Assembly (NCBI RefSeq): GCF_002165305.2
Contig: NZ_CP032286.1
Location: 1,736,001 to 1,800,000 of the forward strand
From: Acinetobacter sp. WCHA55
GTDB taxonomy: Bacteria; Pseudomonadota; Gammaproteobacteria; Pseudomonadales; Moraxellaceae
Length of the DNA stretch: 64,000 nucleotides
Direction: 5' to 3'
The translations under genes were made by a program, and so were the position numbers. The notes below the pieces were generated by a model, which did not search any database, was not told the DNA's origin, and worked only from the letters and a program-made list of their open reading frames with translations. This document shows positions 46,998-56,540 of the stretch, one piece after another. Position 1 is the first letter of the stretch, and each line of letters opens with the position of its first letter.

Positions 46998-47696
46998 TTA
47001 GATCCATGTCAGTAAGTTTGAGTTTTCGGCTTTAATGAAATGATGTTCATTGAGACTTAAAAGTTGCGGTTCATTGCCCACCAGTCGTAATGTAGTCATG
47101 CTGCTGTTGGCAATGGCCCAATTAAGTGCAAAGGTTTTATTTGGACTTAAACCTAAGAGCTTACCTGCAACCACTGAAATTACACCACCTGAAGTAAACA
47201 CCACAGCATAACGAGGTTTACTTTGAGCCAGTTCATCACACAAACTCTGTAAAGCAAGTTCAATTCGACTTTTAAATGAAGGCCATGACTCATCGTATTC
47301 ATGGTGATAGTCGCCACCTGTCCAGCGTTCAATTGCCCCTTCAAATATCTTGGCCAAATATTCACGTGGGTTCGACTCTTTAGCTACATCGGCTTTTAGT
47401 AAATGTGGCTCGTTAAAACGCGGTTCGTAATGAGCAAAGACTTGCTGATGATTGAACTCATTCCATGCTGAATCTGTTAAGACATCCACTTCAGGAAAAC
47501 ATTCAGCCAAAGAAATACATGCCGTTTGCTGATGTCGCTTCATAGAGCCTGACACCACCACAGGCGCTTCTTTTAAGATCTGATCAAAATATTGACCTAA
47601 AATTTTGGCTTGGAGTTCACCATTGGGAGAGAGTTGATCATAACTTTCTGCACCAAAAGATGCTTGCCCGTGGCGAATGAAATAAATAGTGGTCAT
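46998..47696 (-). CDS. Histidine phosphatase family protein
   Basis: This 232-residue protein has the phosphohistidine motif FIRHGQASFG near the N-terminus and the second His as FTSGGVISV with an atypical Gly-Gly after the Ser. It belongs to the phosphoglycerate-mutase-like superfamily. Its start overlaps the end of the phosphotransferase gene by 4 bp, so they are translationally coupled in a lipid/acyl-CoA operon. The substrate is unknown; a phosphorylated intermediate made by the neighbouring phosphotransferase is a reasonable inference. Confidence 0.87.
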   Translation of the reverse strand: MTTIYFIRHGQASFGAESYDQLSPNGELQAKILGQYFDQILKEAPVVVSGSMKRHQQTACISLAECFPEVDVLTDSAWNEFNHQQVFAHYEPRFNEPHLLKADVAKESNPREYLAKIFEGAIERWTGGDYHHEYDESWPSFKSRIELALQSLCDELAQSKPRYAVVFTSGGVISVVAGKLLGLSPNKTFALNWAIANSSMTTLRLVGNEPQLLSLNEHHFIKAENSNLLTWI

Positions 47697-48814
47697 TTGC
47701 CTAATATTTCCTTCATTTTAACAATGTATTTTTGAGCAACTTCATTGGCTTCAATTTTTTGTAAACCAATCAATTTAAGTGCGCGAATATGGAGAGCATG
47801 AATTAAAATCCAAAAATCTTTGAAGGCAGGGTTATTCGTCTGTTTATGGTGATAGCGATAATAAATTTGTTGGGCAATCACGGCTAAACGGAAAATGCCA
47901 AAGACCTCATAAAAAGTCCAATTTTCTACTTCTAAACCCGTTTGTTCTAAATAATAATCGACCACTTCTTTACGTGTGAACATGCCTTTTAGATTTGTCG
48001 GTTGACGACGTGTCGCTTTAAAAAGTGCACTATCCGACTCTTCAACCCAATATGCCAAAGCAGACCCCAAGTCCATGAGTGGATCACCAAGCGTTGCCAT
48101 TTCCCAATCTAAAACACCAATAATTTGTGTCGGATGATTCGGATCTAAAATGATATTATCAAAACGCCAATCGTTATGAATCACACAAGTTTTTGAGTCT
48201 GCTGGAATGTTATCTTTCAGCCATTTCCGCACATATTTAAATGAAGGGACGTTAATGGTTTTGGCTTTTTCAAAACGAGCGTCCCAACCTTCCACTTGAC
48301 GACGACAATATCCATCACCTTTGCCAAGGTTCTCAAGTTCTGTACCTTGGTAGGGAACTTGATGAAGTTCGATTAGTTTATCAATCACATTGATACACAA
48401 CTCGCGAACTTGGGCTTCTTTAAAATCTAACTCTTTCGGTAAATTGGCTCGTGGAATAATGCCTTCTACACGTTTCATCACGTAGAAGTCGCAGCCAAGA
48501 ACAGATTCGTCCTGACACAATGCGACCATTTCGGGAAGTACAGGATAAAAAGGACTTAAGTTCTTTTGTACATGATATTCACGTGCCATGTCATGTGCAG
48601 ATTTGGCTTTGGTACCTTTAGGTGGGCGACGTAGAATTAGATCGACATTGTCGTATTTCAACCGATACGTCCAGTTAGATGCCCCGCCAGAGTATTGCGT
48701 GACTTCAACCTGCCCTTGTAGATCGACACCTTGTGCTTTAAGCCAATTTTCCACAGCTACAGCATCCAGTTCTTCACCTGCTCGAACTGTTCCACCTACA
48801 TCAATCGCTGACAT
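47693..48814 (-). CDS. Phosphotransferase family protein (APH-like, acyl-CoA dehydrogenase-linked)
   Basis: This protein of about 373 residues has the aminoglycoside-phosphotransferase fold: TYRLKYDNVDLILRRPP for the nucleotide loop, CVIHNDWRFDNIILD with the catalytic Asp, and GVLDWEMATLGDPLMDLG for the metal-binding Asp. It corresponds to the kinase-like part of eukaryotic ACAD10/ACAD11, which phosphorylate 4-hydroxyacyl-CoAs before elimination. An acyl-CoA dehydrogenase gene lies directly upstream, so a role in hydroxy fatty acid breakdown is a good inference. The Met at 48814 is preferred over 48835. Confidence 0.88.
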   Translation of the reverse strand: MSAIDVGGTVRAGEELDAVAVENWLKAQGVDLQGQVEVTQYSGGASNWTYRLKYDNVDLILRRPPKGTKAKSAHDMAREYHVQKNLSPFYPVLPEMVALCQDESVLGCDFYVMKRVEGIIPRANLPKELDFKEAQVRELCINVIDKLIELHQVPYQGTELENLGKGDGYCRRQVEGWDARFEKAKTINVPSFKYVRKWLKDNIPADSKTCVIHNDWRFDNIILDPNHPTQIIGVLDWEMATLGDPLMDLGSALAYWVEESDSALFKATRRQPTNLKGMFTRKEVVDYYLEQTGLEVENWTFYEVFGIFRLAVIAQQIYYRYHHKQTNNPAFKDFWILIHALHIRALKLIGLQKIEANEVAQKYIVKMKEILGK

Positions 48815-48910
48815 TCTTTTTTCCCAAACTATCAATCTTTTCTTTATAATTTAGAAGATCATCTATTCTTATTTCAACACGATGAATCAAAGAGATGATC
48901 TTCTCCTCTA

Positions 48911-50152
48911 TTATTTTTTACGACGTGTACTATAGCCGCGTTTTGCCAGTTCTAATTTTGCAATCATACCTTTATGCACTTCGTCCGGTCCATCAGCTAG
49001 ACGTAGTGAACGTGCTTGAGCGAAGAAACCTGTCAAAGGCGTATCACGCGACACACCTGCTCCGCCGTGAATTTGAATCGCCATATCAACCACTTTTTCA
49101 AGCACACTTGGCGCAACGACTTTAATCGCAGAGATTTCGGTTAACGCTGCCATATTCCCTAAAGTATCCATTTTATACGCAGCATACAAGGTTAATAAAC
49201 GTGCTTGATCAATTGCAACACGTGCATCAGCTACACGCTCTAGGTTCCCACCTAATTTTAAAATTTCTTTGCCAAATGCAGTACGACTCATACCACGATC
49301 GATCATCAACTCTAAAGATTTTTCCGCAGCACCAATACAGCGCATACAGTGATGAATACGCCCCGGGCCTAAACGACCTTGGGCAATTTCAAAACCTTGA
49401 CCTGCGCCACCAATAAAATTGGAAATAGGTACACGAACATTACTAAAGCTAATTTCGCCGTGACCATGCGGTGCATCGTAGTCACCAAAGACTGGTAACA
49501 TTCGCTCTATTTTGACTCCAGCCGTTTCAACAGGCACTAAAACCATCGAGTGTTGATGATGGCGATCTTTGGTTTCATCTGGTGTATGCGCCATAAAAAT
49601 AATAATTTTGGCGTTGGGGTCACCTAAGCCTGATGACCACCATTTACGGCCATTTAACACAATTTCATCGCCTTCGATCACGGCTGTTGCTTGCATATTG
49701 GTCGCATCGGATGAAGCAACAGCTGGTTCTGTCATGCAGAAAACAGAGCGAATTTTTCCATCTAAAAGCTGCTTAAGCCACTCTTGCTTTTGAGCTTCAG
49801 AGCCATAACGCCATAATACTTCCATATTGCCACTGTCAGGCGCATTACAGTTAAACACGGTCGGCGCAAGGAGGCTCCGACCTGTAAGTTCTGCAATATG
49901 AGCATACTCTTGAACTGATAGACCTTGGCCCAATTCAGGACAAGGCAAAAACATATTCCATAAACCCGCAGCTTTTGCTTTGGCTTTTAGCATTTCAAGT
50001 TGTGCGGGCCACTGCCATTTGGTCCAGTCGCCACCTTGGTTCAGTTCATGTACCTCATGCCAAAAGTCAGTTTCGATAGGTTCAATTTCATTTTGAATAA
50101 ATTGTTTGGTACGTTCTACATAATCTTGAGCACGTGCTGAGAGTTCAAACAT
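48911..50152 (-). CDS. Acyl-CoA dehydrogenase (ACAD10/11-like)
   Basis: This 413-residue FAD enzyme has the acyl-CoA dehydrogenase domains in order: N-terminal helical, middle beta (FCMTEPAVASSDATNM) and C-terminal (GRIHHCMRCIGAAEKSLELM, IQIHGGAGVS). It is the first gene of the four-gene operon with the phosphotransferase, the phosphatase and the SDR. In ACAD10/11 the analogous dehydrogenase domain converts phosphorylated 4-hydroxyacyl-CoA to an enoyl-CoA. The inverted repeat AGAAGATCATCT/AGATGATCTTCT (48853-48903) lies between it and the next gene and may stabilise or partly end the transcript. A LysR gene is divergent. Confidence 0.92.
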   Translation of the reverse strand: MFELSARAQDYVERTKQFIQNEIEPIETDFWHEVHELNQGGDWTKWQWPAQLEMLKAKAKAAGLWNMFLPCPELGQGLSVQEYAHIAELTGRSLLAPTVFNCNAPDSGNMEVLWRYGSEAQKQEWLKQLLDGKIRSVFCMTEPAVASSDATNMQATAVIEGDEIVLNGRKWWSSGLGDPNAKIIIFMAHTPDETKDRHHQHSMVLVPVETAGVKIERMLPVFGDYDAPHGHGEISFSNVRVPISNFIGGAGQGFEIAQGRLGPGRIHHCMRCIGAAEKSLELMIDRGMSRTAFGKEILKLGGNLERVADARVAIDQARLLTLYAAYKMDTLGNMAALTEISAIKVVAPSVLEKVVDMAIQIHGGAGVSRDTPLTGFFAQARSLRLADGPDEVHKGMIAKLELAKRGYSTRRKK

Positions 50153-50250
50153 GGCTACTTCCTTCGATCGATCTATTTTGATATTTTCGCTTTACATCAA
50201 CATAACCTGAAAACTAATATGAACAAAATGATTTTATTTTATAGATCAGC

Positions 50251-51168
50251 ATGAACAGTATTCATAGTAAGTCACTCATTGATATAGGGCTTTTTCATCG
50301 CATCGATATCAATTTATACCCGCTTTTTATTGCGATTTATGAGCAAAAAAATATTTCAAAAGCAGCCCAAATCTTGTCGATTACGCAGTCTGCTGCCAGT
50401 CATGCCTTGCAGCGCCTACGTAGCCATTTAAAAGATGATTTATTTGTTCGCTCTGGCAGCCAAATGCTTCCAACGCCTTTTGCTGAGCAAAATTACCTGA
50501 TTATTAAAAATGCTTTAATAGCAATACAAAGTATTTCTATGCAACAGCAAAGCTTCGATCCAAACATGGTTCATAGTCTAAAAATTGCGATTCATGATGA
50601 AATCGAACCGATTGTTTTTCCAAAGTTAGTCGCTCACTTTCAGAAACTTGGACTAAGTATTCAGTTCATGAGTAGCAAGCTTGACCGTAAAACGGTAGAT
50701 GCTGATTTAGTTTCTCAACAAATCGATTTTGTGATTGATTTGGAACAAAACTTTGGCGATAAAATTCAATTTGAGAGCTTGGTCAAAGACCAGTTTGTGG
50801 CTTGTACTCAGCTCCAGCAAATCAATGCTGAATTGTATTTTGCTTCACCGCATATTGGTGTATCTTCGCGGCGTACTGGTGTTTTGGTTGAAGATGTTCA
50901 TTTAAATCGTAAGCAACTGTCTAGGCAGATTTTTTTACGTTGTCAGCACTATTCCACTGCGCTACAAATTTTAGAGCAATATCCAAATGCAATTTTAACA
51001 ATTCCTCAAAATATTTTGAGCCATTTGCATGTTTCCCCTCTGCTCAATATTTTTGATGTTCCTGTAAAACTGCCGCAAATGAATATTGGGATTTATTGGC
51101 ATAAAAATTTAATGGAAAATAAAAGACATCATTTTTTGAGGGGCGAAATTTATAAAATTTTTGCTTAG
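50251..51168 (+). CDS. LysR-family transcriptional regulator
   Basis: This 305-residue protein has an N-terminal LysR helix-turn-helix (NISKAAQILSITQSAASHALQRLR) and a C-terminal effector-binding domain. It is divergent from the acyl-CoA dehydrogenase operon with 98 bp between starts, the classical LysR arrangement, so it probably regulates that operon. The effector is not known. An IS5-type relic lies right after its stop. Confidence 0.9.
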   Translation: MNSIHSKSLIDIGLFHRIDINLYPLFIAIYEQKNISKAAQILSITQSAASHALQRLRSHLKDDLFVRSGSQMLPTPFAEQNYLIIKNALIAIQSISMQQQSFDPNMVHSLKIAIHDEIEPIVFPKLVAHFQKLGLSIQFMSSKLDRKTVDADLVSQQIDFVIDLEQNFGDKIQFESLVKDQFVACTQLQQINAELYFASPHIGVSSRRTGVLVEDVHLNRKQLSRQIFLRCQHYSTALQILEQYPNAILTIPQNILSHLHVSPLLNIFDVPVKLPQMNIGIYWHKNLMENKRHHFLRGEIYKIFA

Positions 51169-51184
51169 GCTATTTTGTGTGAAT

Positions 51185-51805
51185 GGCATTATTGCACAAA
51201 GCTATTCTTAAATGCTTCTTCATCAATATAATTTCCAGATGAAGAATCCTGCACCTAAAATCTATCGTACAACGAATTGTTTCTCTTATAACCAAGCTCT
51301 AATCAAGCGAGAAAATATTTCAATTTGGTTCGATCCTCAGACTAAATGGTATGCTCAGACACAAGCTAAGCATGGAAGAAATCAAACCTATTCTGATACA
51401 GCAATTCAGTGCTGCTTAATGATTAAATCCTTATTCCGTCTGTCTTTACGTATGGTCACTGGCTTTGTGCAAAGCCTCATTAAGCTATGTGGTTTAGATT
51501 GGACAGCTCCGAATATCAGTGATATTCGTATTCCACACTTTGCCGACGACAAAAGTAGATTGATATTGCGATCAGCTATCAAAAAAGTCATGAAGGATTA
51601 CATCTATTGATAGACTCAACTGGCCTTAAGTTTTTAGGCGATAAACTCAGTGCAAGGAGTTTTGACAGTCAGGTCAATGAAGTCCATGCACGTGTAACTG
51701 TATTAAATAAATACACAGAATTGGGCCGACTTCATACCCAAGTTGTCACTTAAATTTGAGCAACTTAGAAAAGCTCTATCTTTAAAATCTTTATGCAACA
51801 AAGCC
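51185..51805. mobile_element. Decayed IS5-family (IS903-like) insertion sequence
   Basis: The left end reads GGCATTATTGCACAAAG, and the right end (reverse complement) GGCTTTGTTGCATAAAG. These are imperfect inverted repeats of the IS903 subgroup type. The remnant is about 620 bp where about 1 kb is normal, and its transposase is broken by a frameshift and an internal deletion, so it cannot move on its own. Confidence 0.82.
51212..51753 (+). pseudogene. Broken IS5-family transposase
   Basis: The first part (51212-51610) encodes the N-terminal region (SYNQALIKRENISIWFDPQ, QTYSDTAIQCCLMIKSLF). The frame then shifts near 51600 into LIDSTGLKFLG, which carries the first catalytic Asp. The central core with the second Asp is missing, and the frame continues with a C-terminal piece (ARVTVLNKYTELG, HTQVVT) to a stop at 51753. 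Frameshift plus internal deletion show a dead gene. Confidence 0.85.
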
Positions 51806-51927
51806 TTGTTTAATTAAACATCTATTCTATTATGAAAAGTAAACACTTGAGATCACTCAAAGAATTTAAATAGTGTATCTGCCATACAATGTCTTTTTGA
51901 TATTTATATTTTCCATTGCTCTCCTCT

Positions 51928-52458
51928 ATGTTTGATCACCTGCCCAATTGCTGGCTTATCGGTCTTGGCTTCGTCCTTTGTCTGATAATGGTATTTATTT
52001 TCTATAAAATACAAAATGCCCTTAGCCAATTCCTCCATCCTTTTAAAAAAGGTAAAACTTATTGGTGCCGAATTACGGCGATAAGTGATGGTGATACGCT
52101 GACATGTTATCGCTTTAACTTTCGACGCTCTGAAACCAAATTACGCTTTGCCTATATTGATGCGCCTGAATCCAAACGCTTAATCAAAAAAATGGTTTAT
52201 CGAAAAGTGGTTCGTGTTCGTATTACAGACATTGACCGTTATGGTCGCTGTGTAGGTGAAATCTACCGTTTTCGGAAAAGTATGAATGAGGAGATGGTCA
52301 AACGTGGTGCAGCATGGGTCTATGAGGACTATATTAAGGATAAAAAGCATTTGAAACATATGAATGCTTTACAAAGCCATGCGAAAAAGCACAAGAAAGG
52401 ATTATGGCGCGGGACTCGCCCTATTCGCCCGAGTGACTACCGCAAACTGAAGAAGTAG
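51928..52458 (+). CDS. Membrane-anchored thermonuclease-family (SNase-like) protein
   Basis: This protein of about 176 residues has one N-terminal membrane helix (LIGLGFVLCLIMVFIFYKI) followed by an SNase-like domain with ISDGDTLTCYR, LRFAYIDAPES and DIDRYGRCVGEIY. The Arg, Glu and Arg corresponding to the catalytic residues of staphylococcal nuclease are present. The segment between IDAPES and the next strand is much shorter than usual (about 15 residues rather than 30 or more). The C-terminus is very basic. A TTG at 51916 is an alternative start; no clear ribosome site supports either. Confidence 0.82.
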   Translation: MFDHLPNCWLIGLGFVLCLIMVFIFYKIQNALSQFLHPFKKGKTYWCRITAISDGDTLTCYRFNFRRSETKLRFAYIDAPESKRLIKKMVYRKVVRVRITDIDRYGRCVGEIYRFRKSMNEEMVKRGAAWVYEDYIKDKKHLKHMNALQSHAKKHKKGLWRGTRPIRPSDYRKLKK

Positions 52459-52480
52459 TCGATCTGTAAAGACCAAGTCT

Positions 52481-52510
52481 AAAAAGCCGCTCCATATAAA
52501 GCGGCTTTTT
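52481..52510. terminator. Bidirectional terminator between nuclease and nitroreductase genes
   Basis: The arms AAAAGCCGCT and AGCGGCTTTT form a hairpin flanked by A and T runs, serving two convergent genes. Confidence 0.9.
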
Positions 52511-52516
52511 CATTGA

Positions 52517-53119
52517 TTATTTGAAGACCTTAAAGCGTACAGCATCATCCACGAAGCCTTTTTCTTTGGCTTCCCCCTCAACCGAGCCGAAGACCAGTTG
52601 TGCACGCAGTTTCCAACTTTCAGGCACCTCCCACTCAGCATGGACTTCTTCATCCACAATTGGATTGTAATGCTGTAAAGATGCACCTAGACCCAAGGTA
52701 TGTAACGCAGTCCACGTTGCAAATTGCGCTATTGCAGTTGAATGCTCTGCCCAAATAGGAAAGTTCTCAGCATAAGATGGAAATTGCTCTTGTAAGCTCT
52801 GAATGACATCCAGATCTTCAAAAAATAAAACTGTTCCCACACCTGCTGCAAAACTGGCCATTTTTGCCGTTGTTTTAGCCGCGCTTTCCTCATCTTTAGC
52901 ATAAGACTTCAGTTTTTCAGCCACAAAAGTCCAGAACTTTTCATGTTCCGCATTAAATAAAATTACCGCCCGAGATGACTGTGAATTGAATGATGATGGG
53001 CTTTGTTTAATAGCTGTTTGAATCAAATCAGTTAAAAATTCAGGGCTGTGCTCGACTTTTTTACCAATGGCATAAATGGTACGACGCTTTGTGATTAATT
53101 CGATGAACTGATTTGACAT
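52517..53119 (-). CDS. Nitroreductase-family protein
   Basis: This 200-residue FMN-binding oxidoreductase has the N-terminal RRTIYAIGKKV and QSPSSFNSQSSRAVIL (FMN-binding Arg and Ser) and the C-terminal dimer segment. It resembles the NfnB/YdgI-like nitroreductase group that reduces nitro compounds or quinones. No partner gene is adjacent. The substrate is unknown. Confidence 0.9.
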   Translation of the reverse strand: MSNQFIELITKRRTIYAIGKKVEHSPEFLTDLIQTAIKQSPSSFNSQSSRAVILFNAEHEKFWTFVAEKLKSYAKDEESAAKTTAKMASFAAGVGTVLFFEDLDVIQSLQEQFPSYAENFPIWAEHSTAIAQFATWTALHTLGLGASLQHYNPIVDEEVHAEWEVPESWKLRAQLVFGSVEGEAKEKGFVDDAVRFKVFK

Positions 53120-53271
53120 ATTATAAAATCCTTACGGTTATACGATGACTGGTGACTCAATGTACCAAGCAATATTAATTCCAATATTTGACCAAATAAT
53201 AAAATTTAGTGCTTTAGATGCAGTTTAAAGACTTTCTAGTACTCACAAATACATAATTTTGCTATCGATAT

Positions 53272-53299
53272 AAAAAATCCTCCGTTTGGAGGATTTTTT
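53272..53299 (-). terminator. Intrinsic terminator after the 163-residue hypothetical gene
   Basis: The arms AAAATCCTCC and GGAGGATTTT with a 4-nt loop are flanked by A and T runs. Confidence 0.88.
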
Positions 53300-53306
53300 G
53301 AATGAT

Positions 53307-53798
53307 TTAAAATTTGGCTTCTAAGACTTGAGTTGGAATTTTATTTTTCCATAAATCGCGAAGAATAGGTAAATAGAACTTTTCACCCAGTTCAACCAAT
53401 TCTGCATCGATCAATGCATGAATCTCATGCATAAATAAATAATCGAGTTCAACTGTTTTCAACTGTTGCTGTGCTTTTGCAAAGTCTTTGCGCTTTTGTT
53501 GTGCACGTTTCACCAAAGCATCTGCAAAATCTTTATCTTTAAACTGTTTGATTGCGTTTAAACGTAACTCAATCACGCCCCAACCACTCAATAACAGTTT
53601 GAAAAGTTCAAAGTCAGCCGTGGTTGATTCCCATGTCATTTCTTCAAGATTTTCATTTTCAGGTAAAACAGGAAGCAATAACTCCATAACACTTGGGAAA
53701 ATCTTTTTGAAATTTAAAACAAATTTAACAGGATGCTCACCCGGATAATCATTAAATTGCACGTTTTTCTGAACATCTGTCAAATAAATATCAAGCAT
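53307..53798 (-). CDS. Hypothetical cytoplasmic protein (163 aa)
   Basis: I do not recognise the family. The sequence is soluble, mostly helical in the second half (DADLVKRAQQ-like, basic Lys/Gln-rich stretch at about 85-112 likely to form a coiled coil), with no signal or membrane segment. A clean terminator follows and the composition matches the chromosome, so it is a real gene. It lies between fumC and the nitroreductase gene on the same strand, with no functional link visible. Confidence 0.65.
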   Translation of the reverse strand: MLDIYLTDVQKNVQFNDYPGEHPVKFVLNFKKIFPSVMELLLPVLPENENLEEMTWESTTADFELFKLLLSGWGVIELRLNAIKQFKDKDFADALVKRAQQKRKDFAKAQQQLKTVELDYLFMHEIHALIDAELVELGEKFYLPILRDLWKNKIPTQVLEAKF

Positions 53799-53905
53799 GG
53801 TAACTCATCAGCAGTTTATCTTTAGTCGACTATTGTACCGACTTCGCCCAAAGATAAAAACCGCTGATGTTCATTTGCTCTTTAGTTGAGCATCTGGCTC
53901 AAGGG

Positions 53906-55300
53906 CTATTTTACATTTGGGGAAATCATTTGCTCTGGACGTACCACTTCATCAAACTGTTCAGCCGTGACTAAGTTCAACTCTACAGCCACCTGTTTTA
54001 ACGTTTTCCCTTCTTTATAGGCCGTTTTGGCAACTTTCGCTGCATTTTCATAGCCAATCACTGGGTTTAAAGCCGTAACTAACATCAATGAATCATGTAA
54101 GAAGTGATCAATTTTTTCGCGGTTTGGCTCAATACCCACTGCACAGTGATCATTGAAGCTATTACATGCGTCACCCAGAAGCTGAATCGACTGCAACAAA
54201 TTAAACGCAATCACTGGCATGAATACATTCAGTTCAAAGTTACCCGATGCACCCGCAACATTAATCGTGGTGTCATTACCTAAGACTTGAGCCACCACCA
54301 TAGTCATCGCTTCACTTTGAGTTGGGTTCACTTTCCCCGGCATAATACTTGAGCCTGGTTCATTTTCTGGAATACGTAACTCGCCAAAACCACAACGTGG
54401 GCCACTTGCCAACCAGCGAATGTCATTGGCAATTTTGTTCAAGCTTACCGCAAGCGTTTTTAGTGCACCTGAGGCAAACACTGCTGCATCACGTCCAGCC
54501 AATGCTTCAAATTTATTTGGTGCAGTCACAAAAGGTAGTCCAGTCAACCGCGCCAGTTGCTCCGCTGATTTTTCTGCATAATCAGGATGAGCATTCAGTC
54601 CTGTTCCTACAGCTGTTCCACCTAAAGGTAGTTCATACAACCCTGAAAGTGCTTGTTGTAAACGCTTTAAGCCGTGATCAAGCTGAGAAACATAACCGCT
54701 AAATTCTTGGCCTAAGGTTAAGGGTGTTGCATCTTGTAAATGAGTTCGGCCAATTTTGACGATGTCTGAAAATGCTTGAGATTTTGCCTCTAAAGTGTCT
54801 CGAAGCTGCGTCACCGCAGGAATCAGTAATTCATTGATCTGAATACTTGCTGCGACATGAATCGCCGTTGGAAACGAGTCATTGGTCGACTGAGCACGGT
54901 TCACGTGATCGTTCGGGTGTACAGGTTTTTGTGCGCCTAAAGGATTGCCAAGTTTCTGATTGGCGATATTGGCAATCACTTCATTACAATTCATGTTGCT
55001 TTGTGTGCCTGAACCAGTTTGCCATACCACCAAAGGAAACTGACTATCCCACTGCCCTGCAATCACTTCATCTGCAGCACCGAAGATGTATTGCGCCAAT
55101 TCTTGTGGAATTTGGTTGAGCTCTGCATTGGTCTGTGCTGCTGCTTTTTTCACTAAGCCCATGGCACGAATCATTGGACGTGGTAAACGTTCACTGCCAA
55201 TTTTAAAGTTTTGCAAACTACGCTGAGTTTGTGCACCCCAAAGTGCTTCGCTCGGTACTTCAACTTCGCCCATTGTGTCGTGTTCAATACGTGTTTGCAT
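53906..55300 (-). CDS. fumC: Fumarate hydratase class II
   Basis: This 464-residue iron-free fumarase hydrates fumarate to malate in the TCA cycle. It has the signature [17 protein letters not shown], the GSGTQSNMN segment and the [19 protein letters not shown] region, all typical of FumC/aspartase-superfamily tetramers. Length and motifs match E. coli FumC (467). It appears monocistronic. Class II fumarases are usually induced under oxidative or iron-limited conditions; no operator was identified here. Confidence 0.97.
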   Translation of the reverse strand: MQTRIEHDTMGEVEVPSEALWGAQTQRSLQNFKIGSERLPRPMIRAMGLVKKAAAQTNAELNQIPQELAQYIFGAADEVIAGQWDSQFPLVVWQTGSGTQSNMNCNEVIANIANQKLGNPLGAQKPVHPNDHVNRAQSTNDSFPTAIHVAASIQINELLIPAVTQLRDTLEAKSQAFSDIVKIGRTHLQDATPLTLGQEFSGYVSQLDHGLKRLQQALSGLYELPLGGTAVGTGLNAHPDYAEKSAEQLARLTGLPFVTAPNKFEALAGRDAAVFASGALKTLAVSLNKIANDIRWLASGPRCGFGELRIPENEPGSSIMPGKVNPTQSEAMTMVVAQVLGNDTTINVAGASGNFELNVFMPVIAFNLLQSIQLLGDACNSFNDHCAVGIEPNREKIDHFLHDSLMLVTALNPVIGYENAAKVAKTAYKEGKTLKQVAVELNLVTAEQFDEVVRPEQMISPNVK

Positions 55301-55411
55301 TTTAACCTCTTCCTTTTTAAGTGAATTGCAAAATGATTATTTTGCGCTTGTTTTCCTTATCTTAATGATTAAGCAAAAATATGTAAATGATAATTGTTAT
55401 CGATAAATTAA

Positions 55412-56419
55412 TTAACGGCCATCTAAACTTTGTCGGTAGAATCGCCATCCATCTTCAAGGGTTTGTTCTAAACTGCGCTTCGCTTCCCAGTGTAAAACTT
55501 TTTTCGCTTTACTACACTCTGCTGCGACCTGATCTAATTCCACGATGTTCGAATCCACAACATCAACTGTAGCAATGTCACTTTGCGTCACGCTTTCAAC
55601 TTTTTCAACCAACTGCTGTATCGAAACACTTTGACCTGCAATATTAAAGGCTTCGCAAGCAAACTGTTGAGTACTTAACCATTGTAACGACGCGGCAATG
55701 GCATCACAGGCATCGAGGATATGTAAAAAACTACGCTCTACGGTATGGTCTATGGTTTGTGCACTTTTTCTAAGTTCAATGTGATCACGCTGTTTTGCAG
55801 CGACTTGCATCAACAGTGGAATAATATTTTTCGGTAAAGGCGGGAACAATTCTCCAAGCATCCCATTTTCAAATGCACCTGCGACATTGCCCATTCTTAA
55901 AATTGCAATTTTCCATTCATTATCCGTTTTTGCTGTATCTCGAATAATTTCTTCGACCATTTGCTGCGATTTGATATACGGATTTGGATAGCCGTAATTC
56001 AGTTCTAAATCTTCTTCTAGATGTAGGCTCGATTCACCATAGATCGCAAGGCTTGAAAGATGAACCAAAGTTCGGACACCAGTTCGCTGCATGGCACGCA
56101 GTAAACTCATGATACAACTGACATTATCGTTATAGTATTCCAAAGGCTTCAATACAGATTCTTCAAGCGATTTAAAACTTGCTGCATGCACCACTGCATC
56201 GATGGAATACTGCTCAAAAACTTTGTTTAAAGCAGGCGTATTTCGTATATCAATTTTGACAAATGGCACATACATGCCACTAATAAATTCTAATCGTTCA
56301 AGGGTTTGTAAGTTCGCATTGGATAAATTGTCTACAACAATGACTTCTTGCCCATGCGCCATAAAGCTCAAAGCAATATGAGAGCCTATAAAGCCTAAAC
56401 CACCAGTCACTAAAATCAT
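55412..56419 (-). CDS. UDP-glucose 4-epimerase-like (extended SDR) protein with altered catalytic Lys
   Basis: This protein of about 335 residues has the GalE-like NAD fold (LVTGGLGFIGSHIA, VVDNLSNAN, VVHAASFKSLEESV). In GalE the catalytic motif is YxxxK. Here Tyr148 is kept but the Lys position is Gln152 (YIKSQ), while the partner Ser123 is retained. The substrate region also differs from E. coli GalE. It may be a diverged epimerase or another sugar-nucleotide enzyme with low activity. AAGGAG precedes the Met at 56419. It stands alone, not in a polysaccharide cluster. Confidence 0.82.
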   Translation of the reverse strand: MILVTGGLGFIGSHIALSFMAHGQEVIVVDNLSNANLQTLERLEFISGMYVPFVKIDIRNTPALNKVFEQYSIDAVVHAASFKSLEESVLKPLEYYNDNVSCIMSLLRAMQRTGVRTLVHLSSLAIYGESSLHLEEDLELNYGYPNPYIKSQQMVEEIIRDTAKTDNEWKIAILRMGNVAGAFENGMLGELFPPLPKNIIPLLMQVAAKQRDHIELRKSAQTIDHTVERSFLHILDACDAIAASLQWLSTQQFACEAFNIAGQSVSIQQLVEKVESVTQSDIATVDVVDSNIVELDQVAAECSKAKKVLHWEAKRSLEQTLEDGWRFYRQSLDGR

Positions 56420-56509
56420 TGTATACATACTCCTTATAATAATCAGCAAGTTGCGTTTTATTGGTGTATTTATGGTGTTTCAAATGACTTATTCACAGAT
56501 ATTAAACGC

Positions 56510-56540
56510 AAAAAACCGACTCAAAATTCTCTTGAGTCGG
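56510..56540 (-). terminator. Orphan minus-strand terminator upstream of the galE-like gene
   Basis: The arms CCGACTCAA and TTGAGTCGG with a 7-nt loop are followed by six T only on the minus strand. No minus-strand gene lies immediately upstream, since the MarR operon is on the plus strand. It may therefore be a leader attenuator of the galE-like gene or the end of a small RNA. The surrounding region (56420-56765) shows no other supported gene. Confidence 0.7.
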
